The notes: generated from the letters alone by a model not told the origin. A stretch of DNA of 64,000 nucleotides from Paenibacillus rigui (GCF_002234615.1 NZ_NMQW01000002.1:372001-436000), one strand, 5' to 3'. Counted from the stretch's first letter, positions 44,547 to 53,958 are shown. Translations and numbers: made by a program.

Positions 44547-44602
44547 CCATCATCCATTAGGTGAATCCGACCTATTTCAGCACATTCTATAGCGGCTATT
44601 CC
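44547..44602 (+). promoter_or_regulatory. Possible promoter/operator E for the rhamnosidase operon
   Basis: The plus strand contains GGTGAATCCGACCTATTTC, close to the segment GGATGAATTCGACCTATAATC of operator A. The distal half-site is unclear, and the -10 26 bp downstream (TATTCC) is weak. It lies in the divergent region between the alcohol dehydrogenase and the beta-propeller glycosidase. Confidence 0.4.
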
Positions 44603-44707
44603 GGCAAAAGTGCATTTAACCCATATTTCGGATACGATTCCCCCCACATCCTGCTTTCATCTTGTAGTACTCTATTTGAAAATCCAAACCGTAAGGGGCG
44701 CCTCCTG

Positions 44708-45745
44708 ATGAATATTCAGCCTTATGTCACTCCGTATAAGTTAGGAAAACCTGTATTGGCCGGTTCCGGGATACCCGGCCATTTTGATTACCGGGCCGTT
44801 GATTGCCCGTTTGTATTTCAGCATCAAGACCGGTTCTATATGATGTACGTCGGCTTTGACGATACCGGATACCAGACCGCATTGGCTACCAGCAGCGATT
44901 TGCTGCACTGGGAGCACCTTAGCGTGATTTTGCGGCGGAATGAAGGCTCGGGCTGGGACTCCAAAAACATTGCCGGTACATGGATATTGAAAGAGCATGA
45001 TTTGGACGCTCCACCTGTTCTGAAGAAATGGGACAATAAATACTGGCTTGTATATCATGCCTATCCCGAATTCGGGTATGAGGAAGGCTCCGCCAAAATC
45101 GGGTTGGCCTGGACCGAAGATGAAAATTTGCTGGAATGGCATCGGCTGCCGGAACCGATCCTCACTCCGGAGGAAGGCGCCGACTGGGAGAAGGGCGGAT
45201 TGTATAAGGAATGCCTGATTGAGGAGGACGGCACGTTTTATTTGTTCTACAATGCCAAGAATACAGACAAAAGATGGATAGAGCAGACGGGTGTCGCGTT
45301 CTCGACCGATTTAATCTCATGGCACAGATACGAGCATAACCCCGTGCTGCGCGTTTCGCCGGACCGTTGGGACAGCGGCTTTGTCAGCGATCCATGCGTC
45401 CTGAAGCATCAGGATGAGTGGGTTATGTATTACTTCGGGTATAACTACAAGCAAGCACAGGAAGGCTTGGCCCTGTCAAAAGATCTGCTTCATTGGGAAA
45501 AATACCCTGAGCCGATTATTTCGGTTGGGGAAAAAGGCACAATCGACTCTATTTTTGCCCATAAACCATCAGTCATCACCCATGAAGGCGTACTGTACCA
45601 TTTTTATTGCTCATGCAGACTTGTTCAGGAAGGGGATCCGACGGTTAATTATGGAAAAGAATTCCGAACCATCAGTGTAGCCGCTTCCCGCAACCTGTTT
45701 GCCCCATTAACCTTAGCAAAGGAGAATGCAGGCGATGCAGATTGA
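44708..45745 (+). CDS. Five-bladed beta-propeller glycosidase (GH43/GH130-like)
   Basis: 345 residues. Repeated blade motifs (DRFYMMYVGFDD, NKYWLVYHAYPEFGY, GTFYLFYNAKN, DEWVMYYFGYN, GVLYHFYCSCR) and acidic residues at AVDCPFVF, YKECLIEED and VSDPCVLKH correspond to the three carboxylates around the axis of a GH43/GH32/GH130-type propeller. Such enzymes act on arabinose, xylose, galactose or mannose linkages; the family cannot be fixed from sequence alone. ATG 44708 follows AAGGGGCGCC and gives the natural N-terminus; the open frame reaches upstream to 44561 but that part lacks a ribosome binding site. It leads the plus-strand operon and overlaps the rhamnosidase gene. Confidence 0.8.
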   Translation: MNIQPYVTPYKLGKPVLAGSGIPGHFDYRAVDCPFVFQHQDRFYMMYVGFDDTGYQTALATSSDLLHWEHLSVILRRNEGSGWDSKNIAGTWILKEHDLDAPPVLKKWDNKYWLVYHAYPEFGYEEGSAKIGLAWTEDENLLEWHRLPEPILTPEEGADWEKGGLYKECLIEEDGTFYLFYNAKNTDKRWIEQTGVAFSTDLISWHRYEHNPVLRVSPDRWDSGFVSDPCVLKHQDEWVMYYFGYNYKQAQEGLALSKDLLHWEKYPEPIISVGEKGTIDSIFAHKPSVITHEGVLYHFYCSCRLVQEGDPTVNYGKEFRTISVAASRNLFAPLTLAKENAGDAD

Positions 45746-48446
45746 GCACCTGTATGCGGAAAGCAAAGTATGCCCCCTGGGTGTCGATGTAAGCAACCCC
45801 GCCTTGGGCTGGAGCTACGCCCCCTCCGTCACCCGCCGCCAAACCCAGAGCGCATACCGGATCCTTGTCTCCGACAGGGAAGAGTTGATTCGACGTGGCA
45901 TAGGGAATCAGTGGGACACCGACAAGACGGAAAGCAGAAAGCAAGCGCATATTCTATATGATGGAGCACCGCTTCAGTCCCGGACCCGGTACTACTGGCG
46001 GGTACAGCTTTGGGCCTCTGACGGAAGCATGACGGAAAGCCCTGTATCCTGGTGGGAAATGGGACTTCTTCACGATTCGGACTGGTCGGCCCGGTGGATC
46101 GGAGAGGCGGTGGATGAAGGCTCCGACAATATTAAAGCGCTTCCTTTATTCCGTAACGAATTCGAGCTGTATAAGCCGGTTGCTTCCGCCAGAGCTTATA
46201 TCTGCGGATTAGGGCATTACGAGCTTCGTCTGAATGGCTCCAAGGTAAGCGACCATGTCCTGGAGCCCGGATGGACGCACTACGACAAGACGTGTCTCTA
46301 CTGCAGCTACGATATTACCGATCAGGTGCAGGAAGGTATGAACGCGGTAGGGGTCATGCTGGGCAACGGCTTTTACCATGTCCCGGGAGGCCGCTACAGT
46401 AAATTCAAAGGCTCCTTCGGCACGCCCAAATGCCTTGTCCAGCTGGAGGTCACCCATACCGACGGCACCGTGGTTACCATAGCCAGCAGCAACCGATGGC
46501 TCATGTCGGACGGCCCTCTCACCTTCAGCTGTATTTACGGAGGCGAGGACTATGATGCGGGCCTTGCGCTGGAACAAGCCGGCTGGGACCTGCCTGACCT
46601 GGAGCCTGCTGCCTTATCGTCCTGGAGAAGAGCCATAGAGGTTGCTGCCCCGATGGGCAAGCTCAAGTCCCAGGCGCTCTCCCCGCTCAAGGTCATGAGA
46701 ACGTTCCGGCCGGTATCTATTACACAGCCTGAACCCGACATATATGTCGCCGATTTCGGCCAAAACTTTTCCGGTTGGGTCCATATCACGGTTACAGGCG
46801 AGCGTGGCTCGCAGGTTAGGCTATCCCCTGCCGAGCTGCTGAAGGATAATGGAACGGTGAACCAGAAGTGGACCGGCTCCCCGACCCGCTTCAGCTATAC
46901 ATTAAGCGGTCAAGGGGAAGAAAGCTGGTCCCCTCGCTTTAGTTATTCCGGATTTCGCTATGTCCAGATTGAAGGGGCCCTTCCCGCCCAGTGGACTGAT
47001 CATCGGGCTGACCACCCCCCCGCTGCCCCCGTCCTTCTTCATATTGAGGGGCAAATGATTTATCCGGATTCGCCGGAAACGGGCAGCTTCGACTGCTCCA
47101 ACCCTCTATTGAACCGCACCCATGAAATCATCAACTGGGCGGTGCTCAGCAATATGAAAAGCATCTTCACCGACTGTCCCCACCGCGAAAAGCTGGGGTG
47201 GCTTGAGCAAATCCATCTGATGGGTCCGGCGGTTGCCTATAACACGCATATCGAGCCGCTGCTCGTCAAATCGATGGAGGATATCCGGGACGCGCAACTG
47301 CCGAGCGGCATGGTGCCTACAACTGCACCCGAATACGTCGTGTTCGCCGAGCCGTGGGAATGCTTCCGCGATTCGGTGTCGTGGGGCGGTGCTTACGTGC
47401 TTATCGGCTGGAACCTGTACCATCAATATGGCAATACCCGTATATTGGCCGAACACTTTGAAGGCATGAAAGCTTATATCGATTACATCGCCGCCAACTC
47501 CGATGGGCTCATTGTTCATACGGGACTTGGAGACTGGTACGATGCGACGGATGAAGTTCCCGGATTTGCCAAAAATACGCCGGTTTCCCATACGGAAACC
47601 GCCATGTTTTACCATATTGTCGATGTATTTTCCCAAATCGCAAGCCTGCTCGGCCATCATTCGGACAGCGTCGGCTATGCCGGGTTGAAAAATGAAATTA
47701 AAGCTGCGTTCAACGCTGCATTTTTCGACCCGGAGCAGGTTCAGTATGCAACAGGCAGCCAAACCTCCCATGCCATGCCCCTAGTACTTGGCTTGGTAGA
47801 TGAACCCTACAGAGAGCAGGTGCTGTCGCATCTGATCGATGACATCAAGCTTCGCGGATACCACACCACCGCTGGCGATATCGGCCACCGCTATGTCCTG
47901 CTCGCTCTTGCCGAAGCCAACCGTTCGGATATCATCTACGAGATGGCATGCCGAACGGACTATCCAAGCTACGGCTATCAGGTCGAACATGGTGCCACGA
48001 CGTTAACGGAGGCGTGGGACGGTCCGACCGTAGGCAAGTCGCAAAACCATTTCATGCTGGGACACCTCGAAGAATGGCTGTACCGGTATTTGGCCGGCAT
48101 CGACTGCCAGTACGATTCTGAGCAGGAGGCATTCCAGGTGACCATTCGCCCTTTCCTGCCGGAAGGGTTAAGCCAAGTCTCGGCAAAGCACCGCCATCCC
48201 GGCGGGTGCGTACAGGTCCGTTGGCAGCGTGACGCCCAGGATCAGCTGACGCTGGAGGTAGACATTCCGCCCAACAGCCAAGCGGTAGTCTATGTCCCTG
48301 CCCCGGCTCTGCACTTTATAACCGAAAGCGGAGCAAGCCTTGAGGAGGCACCAGGCATACAGCAGGTGCGCTGGGAGGGAGATCATGCGGTTATCGGGAT
48401 CACCTCGGGACAGTATCGCTTCAACCGATTTATTGAATCAAAATAA
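45735..48446 (+). CDS. GH78 alpha-L-rhamnosidase
   Basis: 903 residues. N-terminal beta domains (LGVDVSNPALGWSY, RYYWRVQLWASDG; LNGSKVSDHVLEPGWTHYDK) precede an (alpha/alpha)6 barrel. The signature DCPHREKLGWLEQ carries the Asp and Glu spaced as in characterised Bac_rhamnosid enzymes, and Glu in GATTLTEAWDG is the likely base. The enzyme hydrolyses terminal alpha-L-rhamnose with inversion. No signal peptide. ATG 45735 is preferred over ATG 45726, because AAAGGAG lies ten bases upstream of it; either way it overlaps the previous gene by about 10-20 bp. With the GH106-like gene at the left edge it gives the locus two rhamnosidase families. Confidence 0.95.
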   Translation: MQIEHLYAESKVCPLGVDVSNPALGWSYAPSVTRRQTQSAYRILVSDREELIRRGIGNQWDTDKTESRKQAHILYDGAPLQSRTRYYWRVQLWASDGSMTESPVSWWEMGLLHDSDWSARWIGEAVDEGSDNIKALPLFRNEFELYKPVASARAYICGLGHYELRLNGSKVSDHVLEPGWTHYDKTCLYCSYDITDQVQEGMNAVGVMLGNGFYHVPGGRYSKFKGSFGTPKCLVQLEVTHTDGTVVTIASSNRWLMSDGPLTFSCIYGGEDYDAGLALEQAGWDLPDLEPAALSSWRRAIEVAAPMGKLKSQALSPLKVMRTFRPVSITQPEPDIYVADFGQNFSGWVHITVTGERGSQVRLSPAELLKDNGTVNQKWTGSPTRFSYTLSGQGEESWSPRFSYSGFRYVQIEGALPAQWTDHRADHPPAAPVLLHIEGQMIYPDSPETGSFDCSNPLLNRTHEIINWAVLSNMKSIFTDCPHREKLGWLEQIHLMGPAVAYNTHIEPLLVKSMEDIRDAQLPSGMVPTTAPEYVVFAEPWECFRDSVSWGGAYVLIGWNLYHQYGNTRILAEHFEGMKAYIDYIAANSDGLIVHTGLGDWYDATDEVPGFAKNTPVSHTETAMFYHIVDVFSQIASLLGHHSDSVGYAGLKNEIKAAFNAAFFDPEQVQYATGSQTSHAMPLVLGLVDEPYREQVLSHLIDDIKLRGYHTTAGDIGHRYVLLALAEANRSDIIYEMACRTDYPSYGYQVEHGATTLTEAWDGPTVGKSQNHFMLGHLEEWLYRYLAGIDCQYDSEQEAFQVTIRPFLPEGLSQVSAKHRHPGGCVQVRWQRDAQDQLTLEVDIPPNSQAVVYVPAPALHFITESGASLEEAPGIQQVRWEGDHAVIGITSGQYRFNRFIESK

Positions 48447-48487
48447 CGAAAACAGTATCCATACCAAATACAGCAGGAGGCTTGGCG

Positions 48488-50563
48488 ATGATTGATCGGA
48501 CTTCCCTTGTCAGACGTCACAATCCGGTCATAACCGGATTTGACAAATTTTCTTCCCTCTCTGTCGGCAACGGCAATTATGCCTTTACCGTAGACGCAAC
48601 AGGTTTGCAAACCTTCCCCGAGCTTTATTCGGACGGCGGCGTCCCTCTGGGTCATTTATCCAACTGGGCCTGGCACACCTCGCCCAATCCGAATGGCTAT
48701 ACGTTGGACAAATTTCCGCTGACGCATTACAGCACATTCAACGGAAGAAGCGTCGGGTTCCCCTATATGGCCCCGGGACAAATTAACGACGAATACAAAT
48801 GGCTCAAGTTCAACCCGCACAAGCTCCATCTGGGCATGATCGGGTTCCGGTTTACGCTGCCTACCGGAGAGCAAGCCGCCGCAGCGGATCTCAGTGATAT
48901 TCGTCAAACGCTCGATTTGTGGACAGGAACGATCGATAGCAGCTTCACCTTGTCCGGAGAAAAGGTTACCGTTACCACCTGCTGTCATCCCGAGCAGGAT
49001 TTGATTTCGGTTCAGGTCAGCTCCGTATTGATCCGGCAGGGGCGCCTTCAAATCCAGTTTCATTTCCCATATGGAACATGGAAGTTTGCCGCCGTTCAAT
49101 GGGGCAAGCCAGACAGTCATTTGACACAGCTGGAATACAGCGGCAGCAACAGGGCCCTGATCCGACGGACATTGGATCAAGACTGCTATGCGATGGCTGC
49201 GGAATGGTCGAACGGAGTGCTTGAACGGGATGCGGAGGATCCCCATCTCCTTGTGTACACCCCCTCCTCAGACGACTTTAGCTTCGATCTGCGTATCCGG
49301 TTCTCGCCGACAGAGCATGAACCGACCCAGCCGCTGCCCGACCGTGAGGCGGTTCTGAATGCAAGCGAACGGCATTGGGAGCAGTTCTGGACGCAGGGAG
49401 CTGCTGTGGAGCTTGCGGGAAGCAAGGATCCGAGAGCGTTGGAGCTCGAACGCCGGATTGTGCTGTCTCAATATTTGACCGCGATTCAATCGTCCGGCTG
49501 CCTTCCGCCCCAGGAATCGGGATTGACCCATAACAGCTGGGGCGGCAAGTTCCACCTGGAGATGCATTGGTGGCATTCCGTCCACTTTGCGCTCTGGAAC
49601 CGTACCGAGCTGCTTGAGAACAACCTGGGCTGGTACCAAACGATCTTGCCCCAGGCCCGGAGGCTCGCCGCCTCCCAACGCTATGAGGGGGCCCGTTGGC
49701 CCAAGTGTATAGCTCCGGACGGTATCAATGCGCCCTGCTACATTGAGCCATTCCTCATTTGGCAGCAGCCTCACCCGATTTATTACGCGGAGCTCATTTA
49801 TAAAATCCGGCGCGACCCCGCTTCGTTAGACCGGTACAGCGAACTTGTTTTTGAATCGGCTGCCTTCATGGCATCCTTCGCGGAGTGGGATCAAGAGGGC
49901 AAGCGTTATGTGTTAGGCCCGCCTGTCGCGCCCGCGCAGGAAATATACGACCACGCCACGACGATGAATCCGACCTTTGAGCTGGCCTACTGGGCATTCG
50001 GACTATCCGTCGCAAATACATGGAAGGAACGGCTCGGACAGCCGCGCGTGGAGCAATGGGATCACATTGTGGAACATTTAGCGGAGCTTCCTGTTGTAGA
50101 AGGCCTCTATGTGGCCGCAGAGACAGCACTGGACACGTTCACGGCCAAAGCCGGCACGAAGGATCATCCGACGATGCTCGCACCGCTCGGTATCCTTCCC
50201 GGCGTAAAAGTGGACCCGGACACGATGCGGCGAACGTTCCAAGAAGTGATGAACGCTTGGGATTGGGATGCTACCTGGGGCTGGGATTATCCGATGGCAG
50301 CAATGACCGCGGCCCGACTCGGTGAAGGGCACCTGGCCGTCGACACGCTGCTGATGGAGAAAACGACCAATTCCTACTTGCCCAATGGCCATAATTATCA
50401 AAGGAAGCCGCTGACGGTTTACCTTCCGGGTAATGGCGGCTTACTGACTGCTGTAGCCATGATGGCCGCCGGTTGGGAGAATGGTCCGGACACGCACGCC
50501 CCCGGGTTTCCTCAAGACGGCTCCTGGACGGTCCGGCATGAAGGGCTTGTCCGTATGATATAA
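48488..50563 (+). CDS. GH65-like (alpha/alpha)6 glycosidase
   Basis: 691 residues. An N-terminal beta-sandwich (SLSVGNGNYAFTVDATGLQ, FTLSGEKVTVTTCCHPE) is followed by a barrel with GKFHLEMHWWHSVHFALWNR, which parallels the GH65 segment before the catalytic Glu, and later NAWDWDATWGWDYPM. GH65 enzymes are disaccharide phosphorylases or hydrolases, but the usual phosphate-binding loop is not evident, so hydrolysis is more likely. ATG 48488 sits seven bases after AGGAGG. It is the last gene of the plus-strand operon and is followed by a strong terminator. Substrate unknown. Confidence 0.75.
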   Translation: MIDRTSLVRRHNPVITGFDKFSSLSVGNGNYAFTVDATGLQTFPELYSDGGVPLGHLSNWAWHTSPNPNGYTLDKFPLTHYSTFNGRSVGFPYMAPGQINDEYKWLKFNPHKLHLGMIGFRFTLPTGEQAAAADLSDIRQTLDLWTGTIDSSFTLSGEKVTVTTCCHPEQDLISVQVSSVLIRQGRLQIQFHFPYGTWKFAAVQWGKPDSHLTQLEYSGSNRALIRRTLDQDCYAMAAEWSNGVLERDAEDPHLLVYTPSSDDFSFDLRIRFSPTEHEPTQPLPDREAVLNASERHWEQFWTQGAAVELAGSKDPRALELERRIVLSQYLTAIQSSGCLPPQESGLTHNSWGGKFHLEMHWWHSVHFALWNRTELLENNLGWYQTILPQARRLAASQRYEGARWPKCIAPDGINAPCYIEPFLIWQQPHPIYYAELIYKIRRDPASLDRYSELVFESAAFMASFAEWDQEGKRYVLGPPVAPAQEIYDHATTMNPTFELAYWAFGLSVANTWKERLGQPRVEQWDHIVEHLAELPVVEGLYVAAETALDTFTAKAGTKDHPTMLAPLGILPGVKVDPDTMRRTFQEVMNAWDWDATWGWDYPMAAMTAARLGEGHLAVDTLLMEKTTNSYLPNGHNYQRKPLTVYLPGNGGLLTAVAMMAAGWENGPDTHAPGFPQDGSWTVRHEGLVRMI

Positions 50564-50572
50564 AAGATAAAG

Positions 50573-50610
50573 GCGCTGGTTAGCTCTCCTAAAGCTGATC
50601 AGCGCTTTTT
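50573..50610 (+). terminator. Terminator after the GH65-like gene
   Basis: GCGCTG pairs with CAGCGC, with an inner AGCT/AGCT pair, and TTTTT follows. It lies 10 bp after the stop codon. The following 50611-50803 stretch before the NlpC/P60 gene shows no certain feature. Confidence 0.85.
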
Positions 50611-50803
50611 GGCATCCGGCAGACTCCTTTTTCCATGTCAATAAGAAACGCTCTTAGTTTTCTCATGAATTTCTAATATAGGCTTGTTATGCTAGATCGG
50701 AGTAAGTCTCCAAAGGTTGCAAGCAAATTGTGGAATAAATAGTTGTGGTATTGTAAGGACAGGCGTTAACGCCACCAATACACGATCCAATGGGAGGAAC
50801 ATC

Positions 50804-51292
50804 ATGAAATTAACAATGAACCGTCTCGGTAAATCGGTAATGGGCATAAGCCTATGTCTAACCATGATGATGACCGGTAATGCCCTCGTGCCTCATTCAA
50901 CCGCATATGCAGCTTCCGCATCGGCATCATCCAAAGCAAGCGACATTATTTCTACAGCCAAACATTATATGGGCGTTCGGTATCAATACGGCGCACCGTC
51001 AGGCATCACCAGCTCATTTGACTGCTCTTCCTTTACCCAGTACGTGTTTAAGAAGAATGGTATTTCGCTGCCTCGGGACTCGCGTCAGCAATCCAGGGTC
51101 GGAACTTACGTACCGAAGAATCAGCTGAAGCCTGGAGATCTCGTATTTTTCTATTCTCCCATTCATCATGTGGGCATCTACATCGGAAACGGCAAAATGA
51201 TCAACACGTATGGCAGCCCGGGAGTTACCATTACGGATTTGAATTCAAGCTGGTGGAAGTCCCACTATGCAACGGCACGCAGAGTTTTATAA
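50804..51292 (+). CDS. NlpC/P60 cell-wall endopeptidase
   Basis: 162 residues. A signal peptide (LGKSVMGISLCLTMMM ... STAYAASA, cleavage after AYA) leads to a single NlpC/P60 domain. The catalytic Cys is in SSFDCSSFTQYVF and the His in PIHHVGIYIGNG; the third polar residue is probably Asn in MINTYG. These enzymes cut D-gamma-glutamyl-diaminopimelate bonds in peptidoglycan. No separate cell-wall binding domain is present. ATG 50804 follows GGGAGGA. It is a single gene between two terminator regions, unrelated to the glycan locus. Confidence 0.94.
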   Translation: MKLTMNRLGKSVMGISLCLTMMMTGNALVPHSTAYAASASASSKASDIISTAKHYMGVRYQYGAPSGITSSFDCSSFTQYVFKKNGISLPRDSRQQSRVGTYVPKNQLKPGDLVFFYSPIHHVGIYIGNGKMINTYGSPGVTITDLNSSWWKSHYATARRVL

Positions 51293-51300
51293 TCCGTCCA

Positions 51301-51329
51301 AAAAAACCACGCCGTCCCGATGGGGCGGC
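51301..51329 (-). terminator. Terminator for the small minus-strand gene
   Basis: GCCGTCCC / GGGGCGGC form an 8-bp stem (one G-T pair) with a 3-base loop; on the minus strand it is followed by a T-tract. It lies directly after the stop of the 54-residue gene. Confidence 0.75.
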
Positions 51330-51331
51330 AC

Positions 51332-51496
51332 TTACATACGATCGGCTTTCCCAGGAACGATAACTATATGATCCCAAATAAACTGCTTTTCCTCCTCGGA
51401 CAGCGCTGCTTTGGCAAGCAGCCTGGCCACCTCCCTTTCCAGATAAGAAATCATCGTTAAAAAACGGTCCACGTCGGCCAGCGCTTCGTTTCCCAT
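51332..51496 (-). CDS. Small hypothetical protein, 54 residues
   Basis: A short frame beginning MGNEALADVDRFLTMISYLE and ending IVIVPGKADRM. It has a strong ribosome binding site (GGAGG seven bases before ATG 51496) and its own terminator, which is good evidence that it is expressed. The middle (about 10-45) should be one or two amphipathic helices. There is no membrane segment or cysteine. It does not resemble a family I know. It is convergent with the NlpC/P60 gene. Confidence 0.7.
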   Translation of the reverse strand: MGNEALADVDRFLTMISYLEREVARLLAKAALSEEEKQFIWDHIVIVPGKADRM

Positions 51497-51622
51497 CCTT
51501 TGCCCTCCATTCTCTCACATCATCCGACTCTGACAGGGTCTATCCCTTTACGGAATTTTAAGATACAATATAGCTTTCAGCCTGATTTTTGACATTTCAA
51601 AAAAAATGAACCGGGTGCCCCT

Positions 51623-52276
51623 ATGAATAACCGTCTGCGTGTGTCTTATGTACTTATATTCAGTTTTCTCTCACTTGTGTGCTTTATTTCCGTCGCTATA
51701 TTTTTCAACACTCCCCGTGTTGTCCAATGGGATCAAGCCCTCATTTCCGCAATCCGGCTTTGGGAAGGGCCTCAGCTGACACAGCTTATGAAGCTCTTCA
51801 CTCTTAGCGGTTCATTCGAGGTGTTAGCTTGCCTCTCTATCGTCATTTTACTTTACAGCTGCATTTGGCTGCGTCATCGATTGGAAATATTGCTGTTCAT
51901 CACCATCCTAGGCGGATCCATCCTCCTCAACCTGCTGCTGAAGCTTGCTTTCCACCGGGACAGGCCTTCGCTGCACCGTTTGATTGAAGAGACCGGCTTC
52001 AGCTTTCCCAGCGGCCATTCCATGCAAGCCTTCGCCTTTTACGCGGCCCTCACCTTTCTGCTCTGGAGACATATGCCTAATAAGTATGCCCGGGCTTCCG
52101 TTGGGGTCCTGGGTGCTCTATTGACCGTTTGTATCGGTTTAAGCCGTATCTATTTGGGCGTCCATTATCCGAGTGACGTCGTTGGCGGCTTCCTAGCCAG
52201 CGGAAGCTGGTTTGCCTTATGTGTTTGGTGCTTTCAATGGTACAACCAAGAGCGTCAATCGAGGGACACAGAATAA
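51623..52276 (+). CDS. PAP2-family membrane phosphatase
   Basis: 217 residues with about six membrane helices (first at LIFSFLSLVCFISVAIFF). The three acid-phosphatase motifs are intact: KLAFHRDRP, FPSGHSMQAF and SRIYLGVHYPSD. Members dephosphorylate undecaprenyl pyrophosphate, phosphatidylglycerol phosphate or phosphatidate at the outer membrane face. Only a weak ribosome binding site (GGGTGCCCCT) is seen before ATG 51623. It converges on the glycolipid synthase gene, sharing one terminator. Confidence 0.93.
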   Translation: MNNRLRVSYVLIFSFLSLVCFISVAIFFNTPRVVQWDQALISAIRLWEGPQLTQLMKLFTLSGSFEVLACLSIVILLYSCIWLRHRLEILLFITILGGSILLNLLLKLAFHRDRPSLHRLIEETGFSFPSGHSMQAFAFYAALTFLLWRHMPNKYARASVGVLGALLTVCIGLSRIYLGVHYPSDVVGGFLASGSWFALCVWCFQWYNQERQSRDTE

Positions 52277-52318
52277 AAAAGCTCCAGTCGGCAGCTACGC
52301 TGCAAACTGGAGCTTTTT
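52276..52318. terminator. Bidirectional terminator between PAP2 and glycolipid synthase genes
   Basis: AAAAAGCTCCAGT and ACTGGAGCTTTTT pair over 13 bp around a 17-base loop, with A- and T-tracts on either side, so it can end both converging transcripts. Confidence 0.9.
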
Positions 52319-52358
52319 CCAAGTGGGATTTGCTTGATACTGGCGCCCCCGTTCCTTG

Positions 52359-53489
52359 TTACATCGACACGGGAACCTGCTGATCGATCGACTGAATAAT
52401 ATCACTGACGATGAGTGCGGAAGCATGCTTTCTTTGCAAACTGACCATCCGGCTCTTGATCGCTTCAATTAATCCGGGATTGGACAATACAAACCGAATT
52501 TGTGCGGAAAGCTCCTCCACATTATTGGACATGGAGGCAACGCCCCGGCTGGTTAAGTACAATGCATTTTCCCTTTCCTGCCCCGCATAAGGCCTGTAAA
52601 TAAATATAGGCAGCCGCAGCGCAATAGCTTCCGTTAGGGTAAGGCCACCGGCCTTTGTAATAATACAGGACGATAACGACATCAGCTCATGGATGTTCTC
52701 GATATATCCAAGGACCTCAAGGTTAAAATAAGCAGCAAATTGAATTTCAAGCCTTTGCTTTAATTTCTCATTGCGTCCGCATACCACTACGACCCGATAT
52801 TCCCCCATAAAGAGAAGCACCTGCAGCATTTCCTCGATATAGCTTACCGCACCGCTGTCTGCGGCCATGACAAGAACCGTTTTTTTATGGGCCTGCTTGA
52901 CCGATGCAGCCCTGCCGGACGACAGCTCGTCGAAGTCCTTGCGGATCGGGATACCGCTCACCTTCACGCGATCCTTGGCGAAGCCTTTTGAAATAATATC
53001 CTCCTTCAAATCATCCGTTGCCACATAATATTTATCCACATAAGGATGAATCCAGGTCGAGTGCAGCGCATAATCCGTTATGACGGTAAAATTTTGAATG
53101 CCGAGTGTGCTGCATACCTCCGGTGCCGCCCCGAACGGAAAAGCATTCACGACCGCATCGGGACGGATCTGGTGAATGACCTCCGTCAATTTTTTTCTTC
53201 CCAATGCCTGCATGGAACGGTTGAACAAAGCCGTATGCTTCGTTTCCCGGGTCAAATAATAGCTCCAGCCGTAATAGTCCAGTCCGATTCTGGAGCTTTG
53301 CGGACTTTTTTTATACAAAGACGTCGTAATCTTGTTCAGAAAAGGATGGCCTTCTTTCATCAGATCGATGACGGAAACCTGATCCACCCCTTGCTTGATA
53401 AATTGCTGTTGTATCGCTTGAGAGGCTTGTATATGTCCGTTGCCATAACTAGCCGTTAGAATCAAGACACGCGGATTGACATTACTCAT
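52359..53489 (-). CDS. Processive diacylglycerol glucosyltransferase (UgtP-like)
   Basis: 376 residues, close to the ~380 of Bacillus UgtP. The MGDG-synthase N-terminal domain has LILTASYGNGHIQASQA and NAFPFGAAPEVC, and the C-terminal GT28 nucleotide-sugar domain has VLVMAADSGAVSYIEEML and CIITKAGGLTLTEAIALRLP. It adds glucose from UDP-glucose to diacylglycerol, making membrane glycolipids and the lipoteichoic acid anchor. ATG 53489, eight bases after TAAGGGGG, is preferred over the start at 53582. The 53490-53958 region upstream holds a terminator for the neighbour but no further gene that I can support. Confidence 0.9.
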   Translation of the reverse strand: MSNVNPRVLILTASYGNGHIQASQAIQQQFIKQGVDQVSVIDLMKEGHPFLNKITTSLYKKSPQSSRIGLDYYGWSYYLTRETKHTALFNRSMQALGRKKLTEVIHQIRPDAVVNAFPFGAAPEVCSTLGIQNFTVITDYALHSTWIHPYVDKYYVATDDLKEDIISKGFAKDRVKVSGIPIRKDFDELSSGRAASVKQAHKKTVLVMAADSGAVSYIEEMLQVLLFMGEYRVVVVCGRNEKLKQRLEIQFAAYFNLEVLGYIENIHELMSLSSCIITKAGGLTLTEAIALRLPIFIYRPYAGQERENALYLTSRGVASMSNNVEELSAQIRFVLSNPGLIEAIKSRMVSLQRKHASALIVSDIIQSIDQQVPVSM

Positions 53490-53920
53490 CCAGCGAACCC
53501 CCTTAACACCGGTTAGATCAGTCTTTGATGCATGTATACTGTCAAACAGCCGTTGTTTAAATTTTAAATCTGCATCCTGCACCCATTTAGTCTAATGTAT
53601 TGGGAATCGGATCAATCCATGCTGCGTTTTATCATATTCCTGGTTCCATATCAAATTAATAGTACCACAAGTACCGCTGCCTTTTGTACTTTTGTTCTTT
53701 ATCCTTCCGCCCTAACACGGCTCGTTCCCTTTGGATTCCAGCGGTTGAACGCCGACAGCCGCTTCTATTATAGCATTCATGGTTGGAGTAACGGAAATAG
53801 GATAACATTACCGGATGGATGGACAGCGGACTGCCCCGCTCTCATACTATGCACTATCCTTCTCCCCTTTTGCAAGTGCAAAGGGCTGCGGGGAGGCTGA
53901 AGCTGTGGCTGTTCTAAACC

Positions 53921-53944
53921 AAAAAGAACCGCCCCGAAGGGCGG
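53921..53944 (-). terminator. Terminator after the small acidic-protein gene
   Basis: CCGCCC / GGGCGG stem with a 4-base loop; on the minus strand it is followed by TTCTTTTT. It lies 15 bp after the stop of the 51-residue gene. Confidence 0.85.
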
Positions 53945-53958
53945 CTGCCGGGGTGGCT

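Noticed and set aside
50611-50803. A c-di-AMP (ydaO-type) riboswitch before the NlpC/P60 gene
   Set aside because: Such switches often precede cell-wall hydrolases, but I could not match the conserved segments or pairing in this short leader.
53490-53958. Possible extra small gene upstream of the glycolipid synthase
   Set aside because: Open frames of up to about 100 codons exist on both strands, but none has a ribosome binding site or protein-like composition.
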